A stretch of 64,000 bases of DNA from Serripes groenlandicus (lineage: Eukaryota > Mollusca > Bivalvia > Cardiida > Cardiidae). Made by a program: the position numbers and the translations under genes. Under the pieces are notes generated by a model, which made no database searches, was not told where the DNA came from, and was given only the letters and a program-made list of their open reading frames with translations. The stretch lies in assembly GCA_031761405.1 (NCBI GenBank), contig JASEVX010000006.1, forward strand, positions 27,547,533 to 27,611,532, given 5' to 3'. Positions 47,600 to 59,224 of this stretch are shown in pieces (position 1 is the first letter of the stretch; each line of letters starts with the position of its first letter).

Positions 47600-47925
47600 A
47601 TATGCTTATTGTAACTGAGTTCCCCGTTTTGCTAAATTTCCAAGTACTGTGTATGATGTTACCTATTTTTGCTGAGTTCCCCATTTTGCTAAATTACCAA
47701 GTATTGTGTATGATGTTACCTATTTTAACTAAGTTCCCCATTTTGCTAAATTACCAAGTACTGTGTATGATGTTACCTATTTTAACTGAGTTCCCCATTT
47801 TGCTAAATTTCCAAGTACTGTGTATGATGTTACCTATTTTAACTGAGTTCCCCATTTTGCTAAATTACCAAGTATTGTGTATGACTGTGCCTGTTTTAAC
47901 TGAGTTTCCCATTTAGCTAGATCAT
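47600..47925. repeat. 57-bp minisatellite
   Basis: About 5.6 units of 'CTGAGTTCCCCATTTTGC', 'TAAATTACCAAGTATTGTG', 'TATGATGTTACCTATTTTAA'. Because 57 is 19 codons, it leaves a 104-codon open frame with a 19-residue period that is not a real protein. Confidence 0.93.
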
Positions 47926-48580
47926 AATTGTTGTCTATAAGATGTCCTTCACCTGAGTTTAACAGTAAAACACTGACTCACAGATAACATCCTTTAGAAA
48001 GTGCATTACAGACAGGAATAATTTGTATTTGTAATTGATTAGGTCAATCACTCAATGTAGAATCTCAAATGACTAACTATAAAAAAGAATGTAACAATTC
48101 ACGGCACATCTGAGCTGCAACAATTTATGTATTTTACACCATTTTAACACCATTAGTTATATCATGGCAGCCAGTCCAACAAATGGCATTCCTGCTGACA
48201 CACTGACACTGATGGTGTTTTTGATATAAGTTTAGAAGGAAATTCAGACAAGTCAAATATGGTAATTCCCAGACGCCAAAAACAAAACAAGAATTACGCG
48301 TAATTAAATGTCTCGCTGTCCCCTGCTTTGACTATCAATGCAAGTGTATAAGGCAAAAAGTAAAATAACAAAACTTTAACTTTCAGCTAAACACAATTGT
48401 TTTTAAACAAGAAATTAAAAAAAAAATAATCAAAGTTAAAATATACAAGAAATTTTACCCCAAAAAAAGGTCACACTCAGCATCATCAGCATACAATATG
48501 GCATTGTGCAAAAGGTTATTTGATGTCACTATATTCCAAATATGAAAGCCCTAGTACCAGTACTTATGGAAAATATTAAA

Positions 48581-50340
48581 CAAGAGGGCCATGATGGCCC
48601 TGGATCGCTCACCTTAATTATACAATTTACTGCAATGCAAAACACATCAAGGCAATTATTCTGAATGCAACCTCCACAGTGCAATATTTTCCTTCATTTG
48701 GCCTAGTGATCTATATTTTTTTTACCTGATATGACCCATATTCCAACATGGACTAGATATCATCAAGACAGCATTCTGACGTTTCAACTTGCTCAAAGTA
48801 AAAATGCGGCCTCTGGAGTTGGAACAATATTTTCCTTTATTGACCTAGTTTCTGATCCAATATGACCCATATTCGAACTTGACCTAGATATAATTCAGAC
48901 AAACATTCTGACAAAATTTCAAGCTGCTGAAGCAAAAAATGTGGCATCCAAAGTGTTCACAAGATTTTCCTTCAATTTGATCTAGTGACCTAGTTTTTGA
49001 CCTAGCATGACCCATATTCGAACTTGGCCTACATATCATCAAGAAAAACATTCTGATAAAGTTTCATCATGCTGAAATTTAAAATGCAGTATCCAGAGTG
49101 TTAACAAGATTACCCTTCAATTTGGCCTAGTGACCTAGTTTTTAACCCAGCATGACCCATATCCAAACTTGACCTAGATATATTTTAGACAAACATTTTG
49201 ACCAAATTTCAAGCTGCTGAAGCAAAAAATACATCATCCAAATTGTTAACAAGATTTTCCTTCAATTTGAACTAGTGACCTAGTTTTTGACCCTGCATGA
49301 CCCATATTCGAACTTGGGCTAAATATCATTCAGCTCAACATTCTGACAAATTTCAAGCCGCTGAAGCAAAACATGCGGCTTCTACAGAGTTAACAAGATT
49401 TTCCCTTAATTTGGCCTTGTGACCTAGTTTCTGATCCAATATGACCCATATTTAAACTTGACCCAGATATCTTTAAGACAACATTCTGACAAAATTCCAA
49501 GCTGCTGAAGCAAAAAATGAGGCATCCAAAGTGTTAACACGATTTTCCTTCAATTTGGCCTAGTGACCTAGTTTTTGACTCTGCATGACTCATATTCGAA
49601 CTTGGCCTAGATATCATACAGCTCAATATTCTGAACAAATTTCAAGCTGCTGAAGCAAAATATGCGGCTTCTACAGAGTTAACAAGATTTTCCCTCAATT
49701 TGGCCTAGTGACCTAGTTTTTGACCCGGTATGACCCATATTCGAACTTGGCCTAGATATCATTCAGCTCAACATTCTGGACAAATTTCAAGTTGCTGAAG
49801 CAAAAAATGCGGCATCCAAAGTGTTAACAAGATTTTCCTTCAATTTGACCTAGTCACCTAGTTTTTGACCCGGCATAACCCATATTCGAACTTGACCTAG
49901 ATATTTTTAAGACAAACATTCTGACAAAATTTCAAACTGCTTAAGCAAAAATTGCTGCCTCTGGAGTGTTAACAAGATTTTCCTTCAATTTGACCTAGTA
50001 ACCTACTTTTTGACCTGACGTGACCCATGTTCGAACTTGACCTACATATGATTAAGACAAACGTTCTGATAAAGTTTCAACATGCTCAAGTTAAAAATGT
50101 AGCCTCCAGAGTGTTAACAAGATTTCCCTTCAATTCGACCTAGTGACCTAGTTTTTGACCTCATATGGCCCAGTTTCGAACTTGTCCAAGATTTTAAGGA
50201 GATGAACGTTCTGATAAACTTTCATGAAGATTGGATGCAAAATGTAGCCTGTAGAGTGTGTTGACGACGCACGACTGACGGACGCCGGACAAAATGTGAT
50301 CCCAATAGCTCACCTTGCACTTCGTGCATAGGTGAGCTAA
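48581..50340 (+). mobile_element. CAAG...CTAA element (1760 bp)
   Basis: Close relative of 27425-28952: same 5' hairpin, about twelve ~130-bp units, CGACTGACGGACGCCGGAC track, and 3' hairpin TTGCAC-TTC-GTGCATAGGTGAGCTAA. Confidence 0.8.
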
Positions 50341-50341
50341 A

Positions 50342-51195
50342 CAAGAGGCCCATGAGGGCCTATGCTCTACTGGTATGGTTCTTTGGTCATTTTCAATCCA
50401 GAGCATGTATGTATGGTGAAGATCGGATAGTAAATGGAGGCTCTTTTGTTTTCACAAGCTGTATTATAGTAATTTTTACAATTTCATGGGCCATAATCCA
50501 GTCTTGCATTGGCGGATCTGGCTGGTTTTCAAAAGGAACCAAGCTCTAATCAGTATTTAACTACTATCTAAGTTTGGTGAAGATCAGATAGTAAATGGAG
50601 CCTCTATTGTGTTCACATGCTCAATTATAGCAATTTGGACAATTTCAAGGGCCATAATCCAGTCTTGCATGGGCGAATCTGGCTGGTTTTCGAAAGGAAC
50701 CAAGCTCTCATGGATATCTAACTACTGTATAAGTTTGGTTGAGATACAATCAAAAGTGAAGACTGTATCGTGTTAACAAGCTCTTTTATAGCAATTTTGA
50801 CCATTTCAAGGGCCATAATCCAGTCATACATGGGCGGATCTGGCTGGTTTTCGAAAGGAACCGAGCTCTCATGAATATCTAACTACTGTATAAGTTTGGT
50901 TGAGATACAATCAAAAGTGAAGACTGTATCGTGTTAACAAGCTCTTTTATAGCAATTTTGACCATTTCAAGGGCCATAATCCAGTCATGCATGGGCGGAT
51001 CTGGCTGGTTTTCGAAAGGAACCGAGCTCTCATGGATATCTAACTACTGTATAAGTTTGGTTGAGATACAATCAAAAGTGAAGACTGTATCGTGTTAACA
51101 AGAAATTGTTTACGGACGCACGGACGCACGCACGCACGGACGACGGACAAATCGCCACGACATAAGCCCTTCTGGCCTTTGGCCAGTAGAGCTAA
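50342..51195 (+). mobile_element. CAAG...CTAA element, GAGGCCC subfamily
   Basis: Begins CAAGAGGCCCATGAGGGCC one base after the previous element and ends GGCCTTTGGCCAGTAGAGCTAA. Four ~180-bp units carry 'AAGGGCCATAATCCAGTC', 'GGCGGATCTGGCTGGTTTTC' and 'TATCTAACTACTGTATAAG'. A (CGCA)/(CGGA) track precedes the 3' end. Confidence 0.78.
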
Positions 51196-51198
51196 AAA

Positions 51199-51924
51199 CA
51201 AGAGGCCCGTGAGGGCCTATGCTCAACTGGCATTGATCTGGCTTGTTTCAAAAGGAACCAATATGTCATCAATATTCAGATTTTCGAAAGAAACCGAGCT
51301 CTCATGGATATCTAACTACTGTATAAGTTTCGTTGAGATACAATCAAAAGTGAAAATTGTATCGTGTAAACAAGCTCTTTTATAGCAATTTTGACCATTT
51401 CAAGGGCCATAATCCAGTCATGCATGGGCGGATCTGGCTAGTTTTCAAAAGGAACAGAGCTCTCATGAATATCTAACTACTGTATAAGTTTGGTTGAGAT
51501 ACAATCAAAAGTGAAGACTGTATCGTGTTAACAAGCTCTTTTATAGCAATTTTGACCATTTCAAGGGCCATAATCCAGTCATGCATGGGCGGATCTGGCT
51601 GTTTTTCGAAAGGAACCGAGCTCTCATAGATATCTAACTACTGTATAAGTTTGGTTGGGATACAATCAAAAGTGAAGACTGTATCGTGTTAACAAGCTCT
51701 TTTATAGCAATTTTGACCATTTCAATGGCCATAATCCAGTCATGCATGGGCGGATCTGGCTGGTTTTCGAAAGGAACCGAACTCTGATGGATATCTAACT
51801 ACTGTATAAGTTTGGTTGAGATACAATCAGTGAAGACTGTATCGTGTTAACAAGAAATTGTTTACGGACGGACGGACAACTCGCCACGACATAAGCCCTT
51901 CTGGCATTTGGCCAGTAGAGCTAA
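51199..51924 (+). mobile_element. CAAG...CTAA element, GAGGCCC subfamily, second
   Basis: CAAGAGGCCCGTGAGGGCC start, GGCATTTGGCCAGTAGAGCTAA end, head-to-tail with the previous one. The A-run after each CTAA seems to have served as target for the next insertion. Confidence 0.78.
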
Positions 51925-52370
51925 AAATCAAAACTTTAACGTTGAGCTTAACGCAAAATTGAAAAATCCAAGAAATGAAAAAGATAAAAATTCAAGTGTT
52001 TGACCCAAAAACCCGTTTAATATGTTGAAGTACTTTATATGAAATATGTGTGCACAATTTGAAATCAATCTAACAAAAAATTAGGATGTTATGACCAATT
52101 CTCAAAGTCAACCAAAAATCACCAAAATCATGTTTTTTACCCCAAAAATAAGGTCACACTCAGTATCTTTAGCATACAATGTGAAGAAGGGTATTAGATG
52201 TAACTACATTCGAAAAATGAAAGCCCTAGTACCAGTACTTGTTCAGAAAAGTTAAAAAAATGATACTTTAACGTTGAGCTAAACGCAAATAGTTGACGCC
52301 GGCGCCAGAAAAGCAACACCCTAGTCTCGCTTTCGCAACTTCGTCGCAGCGAGACAATTATGAAGCATAC

Positions 52371-52437
52371 CTTAACAGTTTCTGCCTCTCCTTTTCAACA
52401 TCAAATGGATCATCATCAATATCTTCATCAGAATTAT
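52371..52437 (-). CDS. Acidic/basic linker exon of the SET-type gene
   Basis: 67 nt, acceptor TTTTAATCCCCAG, donor GTATGC, phase 1 in and 2 out. Reads (D)NSDEDIDDDPFDVEKERQKLL plus AG. The AG is completed to Arg by the first G of any of the three 124-nt exons. Charged and probably unstructured or coiled. Confidence 0.7.
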
Positions 52438-52828
52438 CTGGGGATTAAAACAGACTTAAAACGACTTGTTCTATATTATAATATAGCATATTAATATTAT
52501 ATACATGCAAAATTCTACCAAATAGTGTAACCTTGATCTTGAGATAATGATATGGTTGTTCTTCACTGCACATTATCTCAAAGATTGTCAGATTGATGCT
52601 TATTTTCAGGTTTCTCTTTCATCATATTCTTAATTTTGCATTTTGTTCAGCTCTGCGAAGGATTTTATCAGGAATGAGGTATCAAAAGTAACCAATATTG
52701 TTAAAATAGGATGTTTTTGATAATTACTATTATACAAATGAAAGTAAGTTTAGTTTTGCATAATGCTGAAAATAAGACCAAAATACATCCTCACTAAAGT
52801 TAGAAAACTATCGGAAAATGAAACTTAC

Positions 52829-52967
52829 CACATGTACTTCCCATTGTGTTTAAAGCCAAACAGATATGCAGTACATTTTGAATTGGCTGTTTCTGCAACC
52901 CTTCTTCCACGGTACTCAAGGAGGAAGACCCCTTTACAAAATTTCTTTGTAGTAAATAATCCATTTC
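52829..52967 (-). CDS. N-terminal half of a SET domain
   Basis: 139 nt, acceptor TGCTTTCAG, donor GTAAGT, phase 1 in and 2 out. It reads (G)NGLFTTKKFCKGVFLLEYRG, then RRVAETANSKCTAYLFGFKHNGKYM. This is the G.G..T...F.KG.FL.EY.G opening of SET lysine methyltransferases, closest in style to KMT5A (FLLEYRG, then YLF.FKHNGK). The catalytic C-terminal half (NHSC.PN, EE..YDY) is not found within 400 bp on the gene's downstream side, so this locus could not make an active methyltransferase unless an exon was missed. Confidence 0.75.
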
Positions 52968-53039
52968 CTGAAAGCAGACAATAAAGTCAAAAATTCATAT
53001 TAAAAAAATACACCTGTAACAACTGAAGTGCATCATCAT

Positions 53040-53530
53040 CAGGAACAAAACCTTTATTCAGAACTTATACATAGGGTTGTTACGATATCCCGGTATATTG
53101 TGGTATGAAGCAAACTTGTGTCATACTGCAGTACAAAATCAACATTCTCATCAAGGTCTACAATTGTGTGAAGTTTCATTGAATTCCCATTGACAGTTAA
53201 AAAGTTATGGCGAAGACACAATGAAATCCATATTGTATAACTTTGACCGGTAGGTGACCTTGACCTTTGAAATAAGAGCAGAGATAGTGTGCACGACACC
53301 TACACATACAGCTTTACGACTGTGTGAAGTTTCATTTAATTCCAATAAATAGACGAATTATAGATATGAAATCCAAACTGTATAATTTTAACTTAGGTGC
53401 GATCTTGACCTTTGAGTTAAGAGAACAGATATTGTATGTAAACTACATACTCATTGCGTTGTACAATTGTGTTGAGTTTCAGTTAATTCCAATTGATATC
53501 TAAAAAGTTATGGCGAAGACACTACTAAAT
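53040..53530. repeat. Tandem repeat with 'GTGTGAAGTTTCATT.AATTCC'
   Basis: Three imperfect ~150-bp units with 'GTTATGGCGAAGACAC', 'TTTGACCTTTGA.ATAAGAG'-like text. The 3' border is near 53530. Confidence 0.65.
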
Positions 53531-53531
53531 T

Positions 53532-53828
53532 GTGGCAATCCGTAACCAAATTTTGGCGATTCACCAGCAAGACACCAGCATTTCTGTGGCTCCAATGAGA
53601 GTCCACCAAGGTAATCCTGGAGTGCACAATGATGAAGTCATGGACCTGGGTTCACCAGCCCAGGGTATATCCAAGGCTCTACAGATGCACAATTATTACA
53701 GTACCATGGCACCAACCAGACAGAATGCAGCTTCACTGAGGCAATCTTTGGGAGAGCCTTGGCTCAAATTTTTACACTGGGACGTCACTGTTTTGTCAGA
53801 ATGTTTTACCAGGAACATATGCGAGTGA
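53532..53828 (+). other. Unassigned 98-codon open frame
   Basis: Non-repetitive, balanced composition (for example LGSPAQGISKALQMHNYYST, then ASLRQSLGEPWLKFLHWDV). It is one of the few open frames here that is not explained by a repeat. I do not recognise a family and see no splice sites that tie it to a neighbour. It could be a decayed retrocopy exon. Confidence 0.2.
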
Positions 53829-53892
53829 CTGCAAGTCAATATTTAGGCTTTATCAAGGACATCAACATCTAAATTGGGATAAAGCAGCACAG

Positions 53893-54175
53893 CGTGATTG
53901 ATTGATTGGGGTTAAACACCATTTTTAACATTTTCACATATCATATCACGGCAGCCAGTTCACCTACTCATGTGTTTCCTTGTTTTCTCACACCAGTACT
54001 CCACACAACAATCTTCCCGACCAACAGGCTGCTTTTCCACATAAACTAAGCCTATTGGTGGAAGAAGAATGATGCATATCGCATTGACGTTTGTCAAACA
54101 TCGAAAAGAAATATGGCCGAGTCGGGATTCAAACTCACAACCCCAGGATTGACAGCCCGCGTCACTACCGCCAGC
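53893..54175 (-). mobile_element. tRNA-derived SINE
   Basis: Tail 'GGGGTTAAACACCATTTTTA' near 53917 and 'ATATCACGGCAGCCAGTTCA' follow a TTGATTGATTG run; body 'TTTTCTCACACCAGTACTCC'; degraded head on the minus strand near 54110-54170 ('GAGTCGGGATTCAAACTC'). Confidence 0.7.
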
Positions 54176-54283
54176 AGTGTGAATTGGGTCTTAGATTTGC
54201 TGACACCTGAGTATTTCTTACCTTACATGGCTGTGCCTCAAGACTGGCCTTTAACTGAAAATGGTAAACATAAGTTAATTATA

Positions 54284-55614
54284 TACCGTATATCCGCGGC
54301 CATAAGTCGAATTTTTGAGACTCAAATTTTGGTGTTGAAGCAGGGACTCGACTTATGACTGAATGACAATCTCTCCTAAGGCTATATTTTACACGCGACA
54401 AACAGTTTTAGGGCTAATGCAAGTCGGTTGTAACTACAGCCTATTCCAGGAGAAATTACAACCGTTTTGCATATAACCATCGAGTTGTCCAGAGGTACCT
54501 CATTGTAAAGTGTGTGTACAGTACAGTTACTACTGGTCACGTATTTGTAACTTTAAATGCAGTTGTGAGAAATAGAGATACTGCTTTTTATCAGCGATGC
54601 ATCCTTTCCTTAAAATTTTTTTTATCTAGTTTCAAAGCCGTAAACAAAGGAAAAATAAATATCATACCCTTTAAAATCCTTTTTAATTCAAAGTTAATTT
54701 GTCCAATTTAAAGAAAATGTAGTAATTTCTCCTTTTGTCAGAGCTCTATCAAGAGAAGTCTGCTGCAGATGCGTATAAATGCATGTGAAAATGGGTAAGA
54801 GTGAAATCTATATAGACCTTTATTTCCGCAAACCATTTTCCCCAACAAATGAGCTACGTCATAAAAAAAAGAGTACGTGCACTTTAATCACACAAGTATT
54901 ACTAAGCTAATAGGATCGTAGATTTAACATTAATTTATATGGGTGTTTTTCATTTGTCGCGTCTCAATCCCAGCTGGTAAATTAGTGACGTCATTTATTT
55001 GAGCCCTGTGTTTTTCACTCGACAAACAGTTTAGTTATAGGGCTAATGCAAGTCGGTTGTAACTACAGCCTGTTCCAGGGGAAATTACAACCGTTTGCAT
55101 ATAACTATAGAGTCCAAACTTCTTTCCATAGACCTTTACGACCCTTGTCTTCACCACTCTGTGAATTACACACACTTTTAATAAACTTCGTCAATGCAAT
55201 TACTCATTCCTGTGTTTGTTTTACTTTTAACTAATCATTTTTTGAAAACAATGAAAGGATTAATTTTCATGTGTGAAATCGGACAAATGTGTCTTAAGGG
55301 TTGACATCGACAAAACCCTTTGTTCGAGTTTCGCGCTTTTATTTTTATAGATTTAAACATATATTAAGAAATTTGGACTAGTTAGTTGGTTTGGCTTATT
55401 TGGATTTATAAAATCAGGTTTGTGCATTATTATCATAATGTATCATTATCCAGTTTTACATCGAGAAACATTTTTTTTTAAATTTTTTGCCGAGATTTTT
55501 AAAAAGTCGACCCCCGACTTATGGCTGGGAGTAACCTCAAAACCGCCGAAATTGGGGTCAAACTTGACCCTCGACTAATGGCCGAAGTCGACTTATGGCC
55601 GCGGATATACGGTA
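54284..55614. mobile_element. 1.33-kb DNA transposon with 25-bp TIRs, TA target
   Basis: CCGTATATCCGCGGCCATAAGTCGA at the left (first 20 bases CCGTATATCCGCGGCCATAA) is mirrored perfectly at 55588-55612. TA flanks both ends. Sub-terminal copies of 'CGACTTATG' lie near both ends. An internal ~80-bp direct repeat with 'CTAATGCAAGTCGGTTGTAA' (54413 and 55040) has its own CGGTTGTAA/TTACAACCG stem. No transposase frame: non-autonomous. Confidence 0.85.
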
Positions 55615-55666
55615 GTTGTTAGTGGTGTTGAATTATTTGTAAAACGGGACCATTCTGTTTTGATGT

Positions 55667-55857
55667 TTAACCCTTTCCCTCATACAACTTATTTGCAGCA
55701 GACGACTTTGAACATATTTTATCAAAAAATGGAAAATCTCTATAATTGAATGGATAACTAATGACTAAGTGGAAAACATTGTGGCCAAAGGTGAAATTGC
55801 TCAAAAGTCGTCTACTACTATTGCGTTAAAATGCGTCTGCACGTGGGAAAGGGTTAA
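55667..55857. mobile_element. TTAA MITE, intact ends
   Basis: TTAACCCTTTCCCTC ... GTGGGAAAGGGTTAA, 191 bp with both TTAA copies, inner 'TTGCAGCAGACGACTTTGAA' and 'AAAATGCGTCTGC'. piggyBac-type ends. Confidence 0.88.
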
Positions 55858-56014
55858 CGTTGTTAGGTTTGAATACAACCACTTAATCAGCTAAAATTCA
55901 TTAGGAATACTTCTTTCTTATTAGAATCAATCTACGTATCCGAAATTTAAGTCAGCTTAAATCTCAAACAGAATGACTAACGTAGGGCTTTAAAGCCTCA
56001 AATGGCCACTTTAT

Positions 56015-56238
56015 TTAACCCTTTACCAGATATAACAAATCTGTAGCAGACGACTTTGAAATCATCTGCACGAAATTATGAAAATTCTCTATAAATGAAA
56101 GTGTAATTATTAAAAAGAGTTGGAAACATTATGGCAAAAGAAGAAATTGCTTGTTTTGAGTAATTGCTCCTATTGTAACTGTTTTCAATAGGCGTCAGAA
56201 AGCATCTATATGACTCATATAATGAGGGAAAGGGTTAA
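56015..56238. mobile_element. TTAA MITE, intact ends
   Basis: TTAACCCTTTACCAG ... GAGGGAAAGGGTTAA, 224 bp, with 'GTAGCAGACGACTTTGAAAT' and 'GGCGTCAGAAAGCATCTATA'. Same family as 55667-55857, only 158 bp away. Confidence 0.88.
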
Positions 56239-58160
56239 GGGCATTGCTAGATATTAGGTGTCCAGGAGCTATCATATGTATTTTTTCCCCGAAACGAGAC
56301 ATCTCGTCTTGTAAATTTTATAACACCAAACAGATTCAAAATGTCTATTACGCACGCCATATTTACAGCCGATTCTTGGCGATAGTGTGCGATAGATAAG
56401 GGTAGGTCACATGACCGTCATACTTCGAGATTTAGGCCAATCACTATCTAGAATGCATACCACCAGATTTGACACTCGATCATGCCTTCAAACCAATCAA
56501 TACTATTTTTCAGTTAAAGAAGTTTAGGGGAAAATAATTTCAATAAACCACTTATTGACTTAATAAAAAAAAAAAAGGATATTAATAAAGAATGTCCCTA
56601 TATTAATTTAATTGTCAAAGATTGTGTTTTTGTTTACACGAATCTATAGGAAATTCTTTTTTAATTGCTGATTTTTTGCCATAAGGATCTATCAGATTCA
56701 CAGTCAGCTGTCAAAAAAGACTTACCTATAAATCTAAATCACATTTTTGTCCATTTTAGTTAAATTCTTTTTAAGAAGAAAAACTAAGGAAGACGGAAGG
56801 AAAAAAAACATATTGTAATGGGTTTTCGTGCAGTCTCTTCTTTCTAAAAATTGGAAATGTCATTTAAGAAAGTATTACCTACACTCATTCTTATTTGTTT
56901 TAAAAGTTATTATGTAAAAGTTCAGTGCACTAAATGTGTGTTCATAATACAACTTACTAGATATAATAGTGTATTTATTGGTCTTTAGATTGAAAGCACT
57001 GACAGACAGACTCAATATCAGAAATTATTCCTGCTACCACAATGCATGTGGTTTGATAACATGATTCATTCCATATGGGAATCTAATGAATCATGGCCAA
57101 GCCAATCTTTTTGATAAATTTGATGCTGGATAGATTATGACACATGACTAGAGAAAATAGCATAATAAATGTCAGAGGGTACCAGTATTTCCCAAAGTAC
57201 ACATAATTTAGGTTTGTAAGAAAAATGGTCTGGCTCCAAAGTCCAATGAGTTGAAAATGGAACCAACTTTTTTAATTTGGCGAAAGTGTTGGCGCAAAGG
57301 ACAGATAAGCCAGGGAGAACCCTGATACATATTTTTAAATGTGGTCTTCTATTGCTGGAGGGAACATATGTTTGTTACACCCTCTGGCAGTGGAAGACCC
57401 GTTATCTATAATGAGAGACCATTGTTTTACAAATTTATTCAAATCTGATTTGTTTCAATCATAGATTTTTTAAATGAATTTTTCTTATCTTGTTGCACTT
57501 TTGTGTTTCCTTTCTTGGTCAATGTTTAAGACTTATAATAAGCCTTATTTGACGGTCAGAAATCAGAGATGTATATATGCATAACCCTTTCGCAATGCAA
57601 CCCCATCTCTGAAGGCAGACTAAGCGAAAGTCGTTAGTCCTTGAATGCCCAAACCCTACCCACCAGTCTCAGGTGTGGGTAGGTAGGTAGGAAGGGAAAT
57701 TCTTTTTTTTTTACTTTAAAAGAAAAATAGAGGGTTCAAAATGATTTCACCTTGTAAACAACTTTAAAAATGAAAGACTAAGTTTGGTAATTGTCAGACA
57801 CATATATGTATTTTTCATTTATTGTTCTGACACTGGCATGTTTTGAAGTTTTATTTCACATTTTTACCCCCTGTCAGAAATGGCTGCATGGACCCTAACA
57901 TTTGAACATCAAACTTACCATTGAAGGATGAATTTTGTCATTGTCAGATATAAACATTGTGTTTATCATATCATATCATAAGGATCAGCCAGATAAACAG
58001 GAGAAAATTCTCCTGTGACAAGCAATTCTGCATGAATGACACCAGACTAATTATAAAAAAACAAACTCTGACAGGCGCTAAAAGACGGGATCATACCTTT
58101 AATGGGACACCAAGAGTCAGAATTCAGGAACAAAACGTTCAAGATACGGGAATACCTATA
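56239..58160. other. Spacer without recognised gene
   Basis: AT-rich. I find no exon, hairpin-ended element or tandem array. A near-miss 69-codon frame at 57957-58166 has no family features. Confidence 0.5.
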
Positions 58161-58482
58161 TCATAAACAACGTAAATTATTTGTATCGGGTTTGCGATCC
58201 AAACATTATGTTCTTAAGTCGCCAAAATATAATTAATGAAGCTACATTTTATCCGATGTGTAAAGGTTTCAGGCATTTTGTAAAGAAGTCTGTCGTAAGT
58301 GTAGTGTCATAAACAACATAAATTATTTGTATCTGGTTTGCGATCCAAACATTATGTTCTAAAGTTGCCAAAATATAATTAATGAATCTACATTTTACCC
58401 GCCGTGTAAAGGTTTCAGGCATTTTGTAAAGAAGTCTGTTGTAAGTGTAGTGTCATAAACAACATAAATTATTTGTATCGGC
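58161..58482. repeat. 146-bp tandem repeat, 2.2 units
   Basis: 'TCATAAACAACATAAATTAT' recurs at 58161, 58307 and 58453; the units share 'TTTGCGATCCAAACATTATG' and 'GTTTCAGGCATTTTGTAAAG'. Confidence 0.92.
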
Positions 58483-59224
58483 CAAACATACACACTCTTT
58501 ACAAGTAGAATTGAGGTATTGTCTTTTGATTGGTTAATTCCAAATATTACGACACCCCCATGCTACAGCATTTATTATGAATCCCCTATAAAAAAATATC
58601 TGAAAATTTCTCATTTTCTCAATTATTGAAGACGATTATCTCATTAAACCAGGAATAGATTCACAATATTATTTATACTATTGAAAGGGTTAAAACATAA
58701 TTCGACTTCCATCTCATTTACATCGGATACGCATTTAATGTTTAATCAGGGGGGGCGTCATAATATTTGATATGACAATCGGTTCTTTGATTATGCAAAT
58801 TGGACTAAAGGGCACGATTTTGATTGGTACTACGTCATTGTGTGTTAAATGATTGGATTCTTCAGCTTTTTATGCGGGGGATTCAGCTGTGCTGAATACC
58901 TCCGTATATTGTCATGCCCAACTTTATACAGGAAATGAAAATTTGTAAATTTTTTGTGCTGCCCTCTGTTTTTTCAAAATGGACAATATCTCTTGATTGC
59001 CCAGGGATCAGTTAAATACATTTCACAACAAGCTAAACAGTGTGCACATTATACAAAGTAAACATACACAATGTAAAGTTTAGATTCATTAAGTTGTATA
59101 CATAATTTAGAAATTTAAGTATAAAATATAACACAAAGTAACTTCATTATATAAAAGTATAACAATTTGCTTCTGCAAAAATAACAAAATGTAAATTTAA
59201 ATTGAAACCATTTTTTGTTTGAGA

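Larger units (their letters stand above)
46780..48010. repeat. Exon-bearing duplicated segment, copy 3
   Basis: Begins with 'TTACACCATTTTAACACCAT' and a SINE-like piece, contains the third exon, and has an expanded 57-bp array (47600-47925). The start motif recurs alone at about 48130. Confidence 0.85.
48301..52360. mobile_element. Composite element with TGTCTCGCTG ends
   Basis: TAATTAAATGTCTCGCTG at the left is mirrored by CAGCGAGACAATTA at the right. Core pieces 'GAAAGCCCTAGTACCAGTAC' and 'AACTTTAAC.TTGAGC.AAACGC' appear on both sides of three inserted CAAG...CTAA elements. The right end stops about 10 bp from the splice donor of the 52371 exon. Borders are approximate. Confidence 0.55.
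31708..52967 (-). pseudogene. SET-domain/zinc-finger-like gene, dispersed exons, broken 3' end
   Basis: Minus-strand exons in order: 52967-52829 (half SET domain, phase 1 to 2), 52437-52371 (1 to 2), one of 47253-47130, 45209-45086 or 41981-41858 (2 to 0), 40773-40672 (0 to 0), then 33649-31708. A phase 2-to-1 exon with the rest of SET (NHxCxPN and DY motifs) should lie between the first two but is absent. The last exon has CLFCQKP, HIVRMHKDE, a CQYCYKWHVKDELWRHKRNC finger-like segment, NYIHQNLRIATRLLIELR, and AHLIVFNRRRSGEMSKLL. As I recall, this order occurs in animal proteins often labelled KMT5A-like. It is interrupted by an element (32829-33371), two frame changes and internal stops. The exons show what the gene was; this copy is probably not functional, although the 5' splice sites remain good. 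Confidence 0.68.

Noticed and set aside
47602..47916. 104-codon frame with 19-residue repeats
   Set aside because: Exact consequence of a 57-bp minisatellite; diverged copies elsewhere are not open.
53054..53299. 81-codon reverse-strand frame
   Set aside because: Falls in diverged ~150-bp tandem units with no family features.
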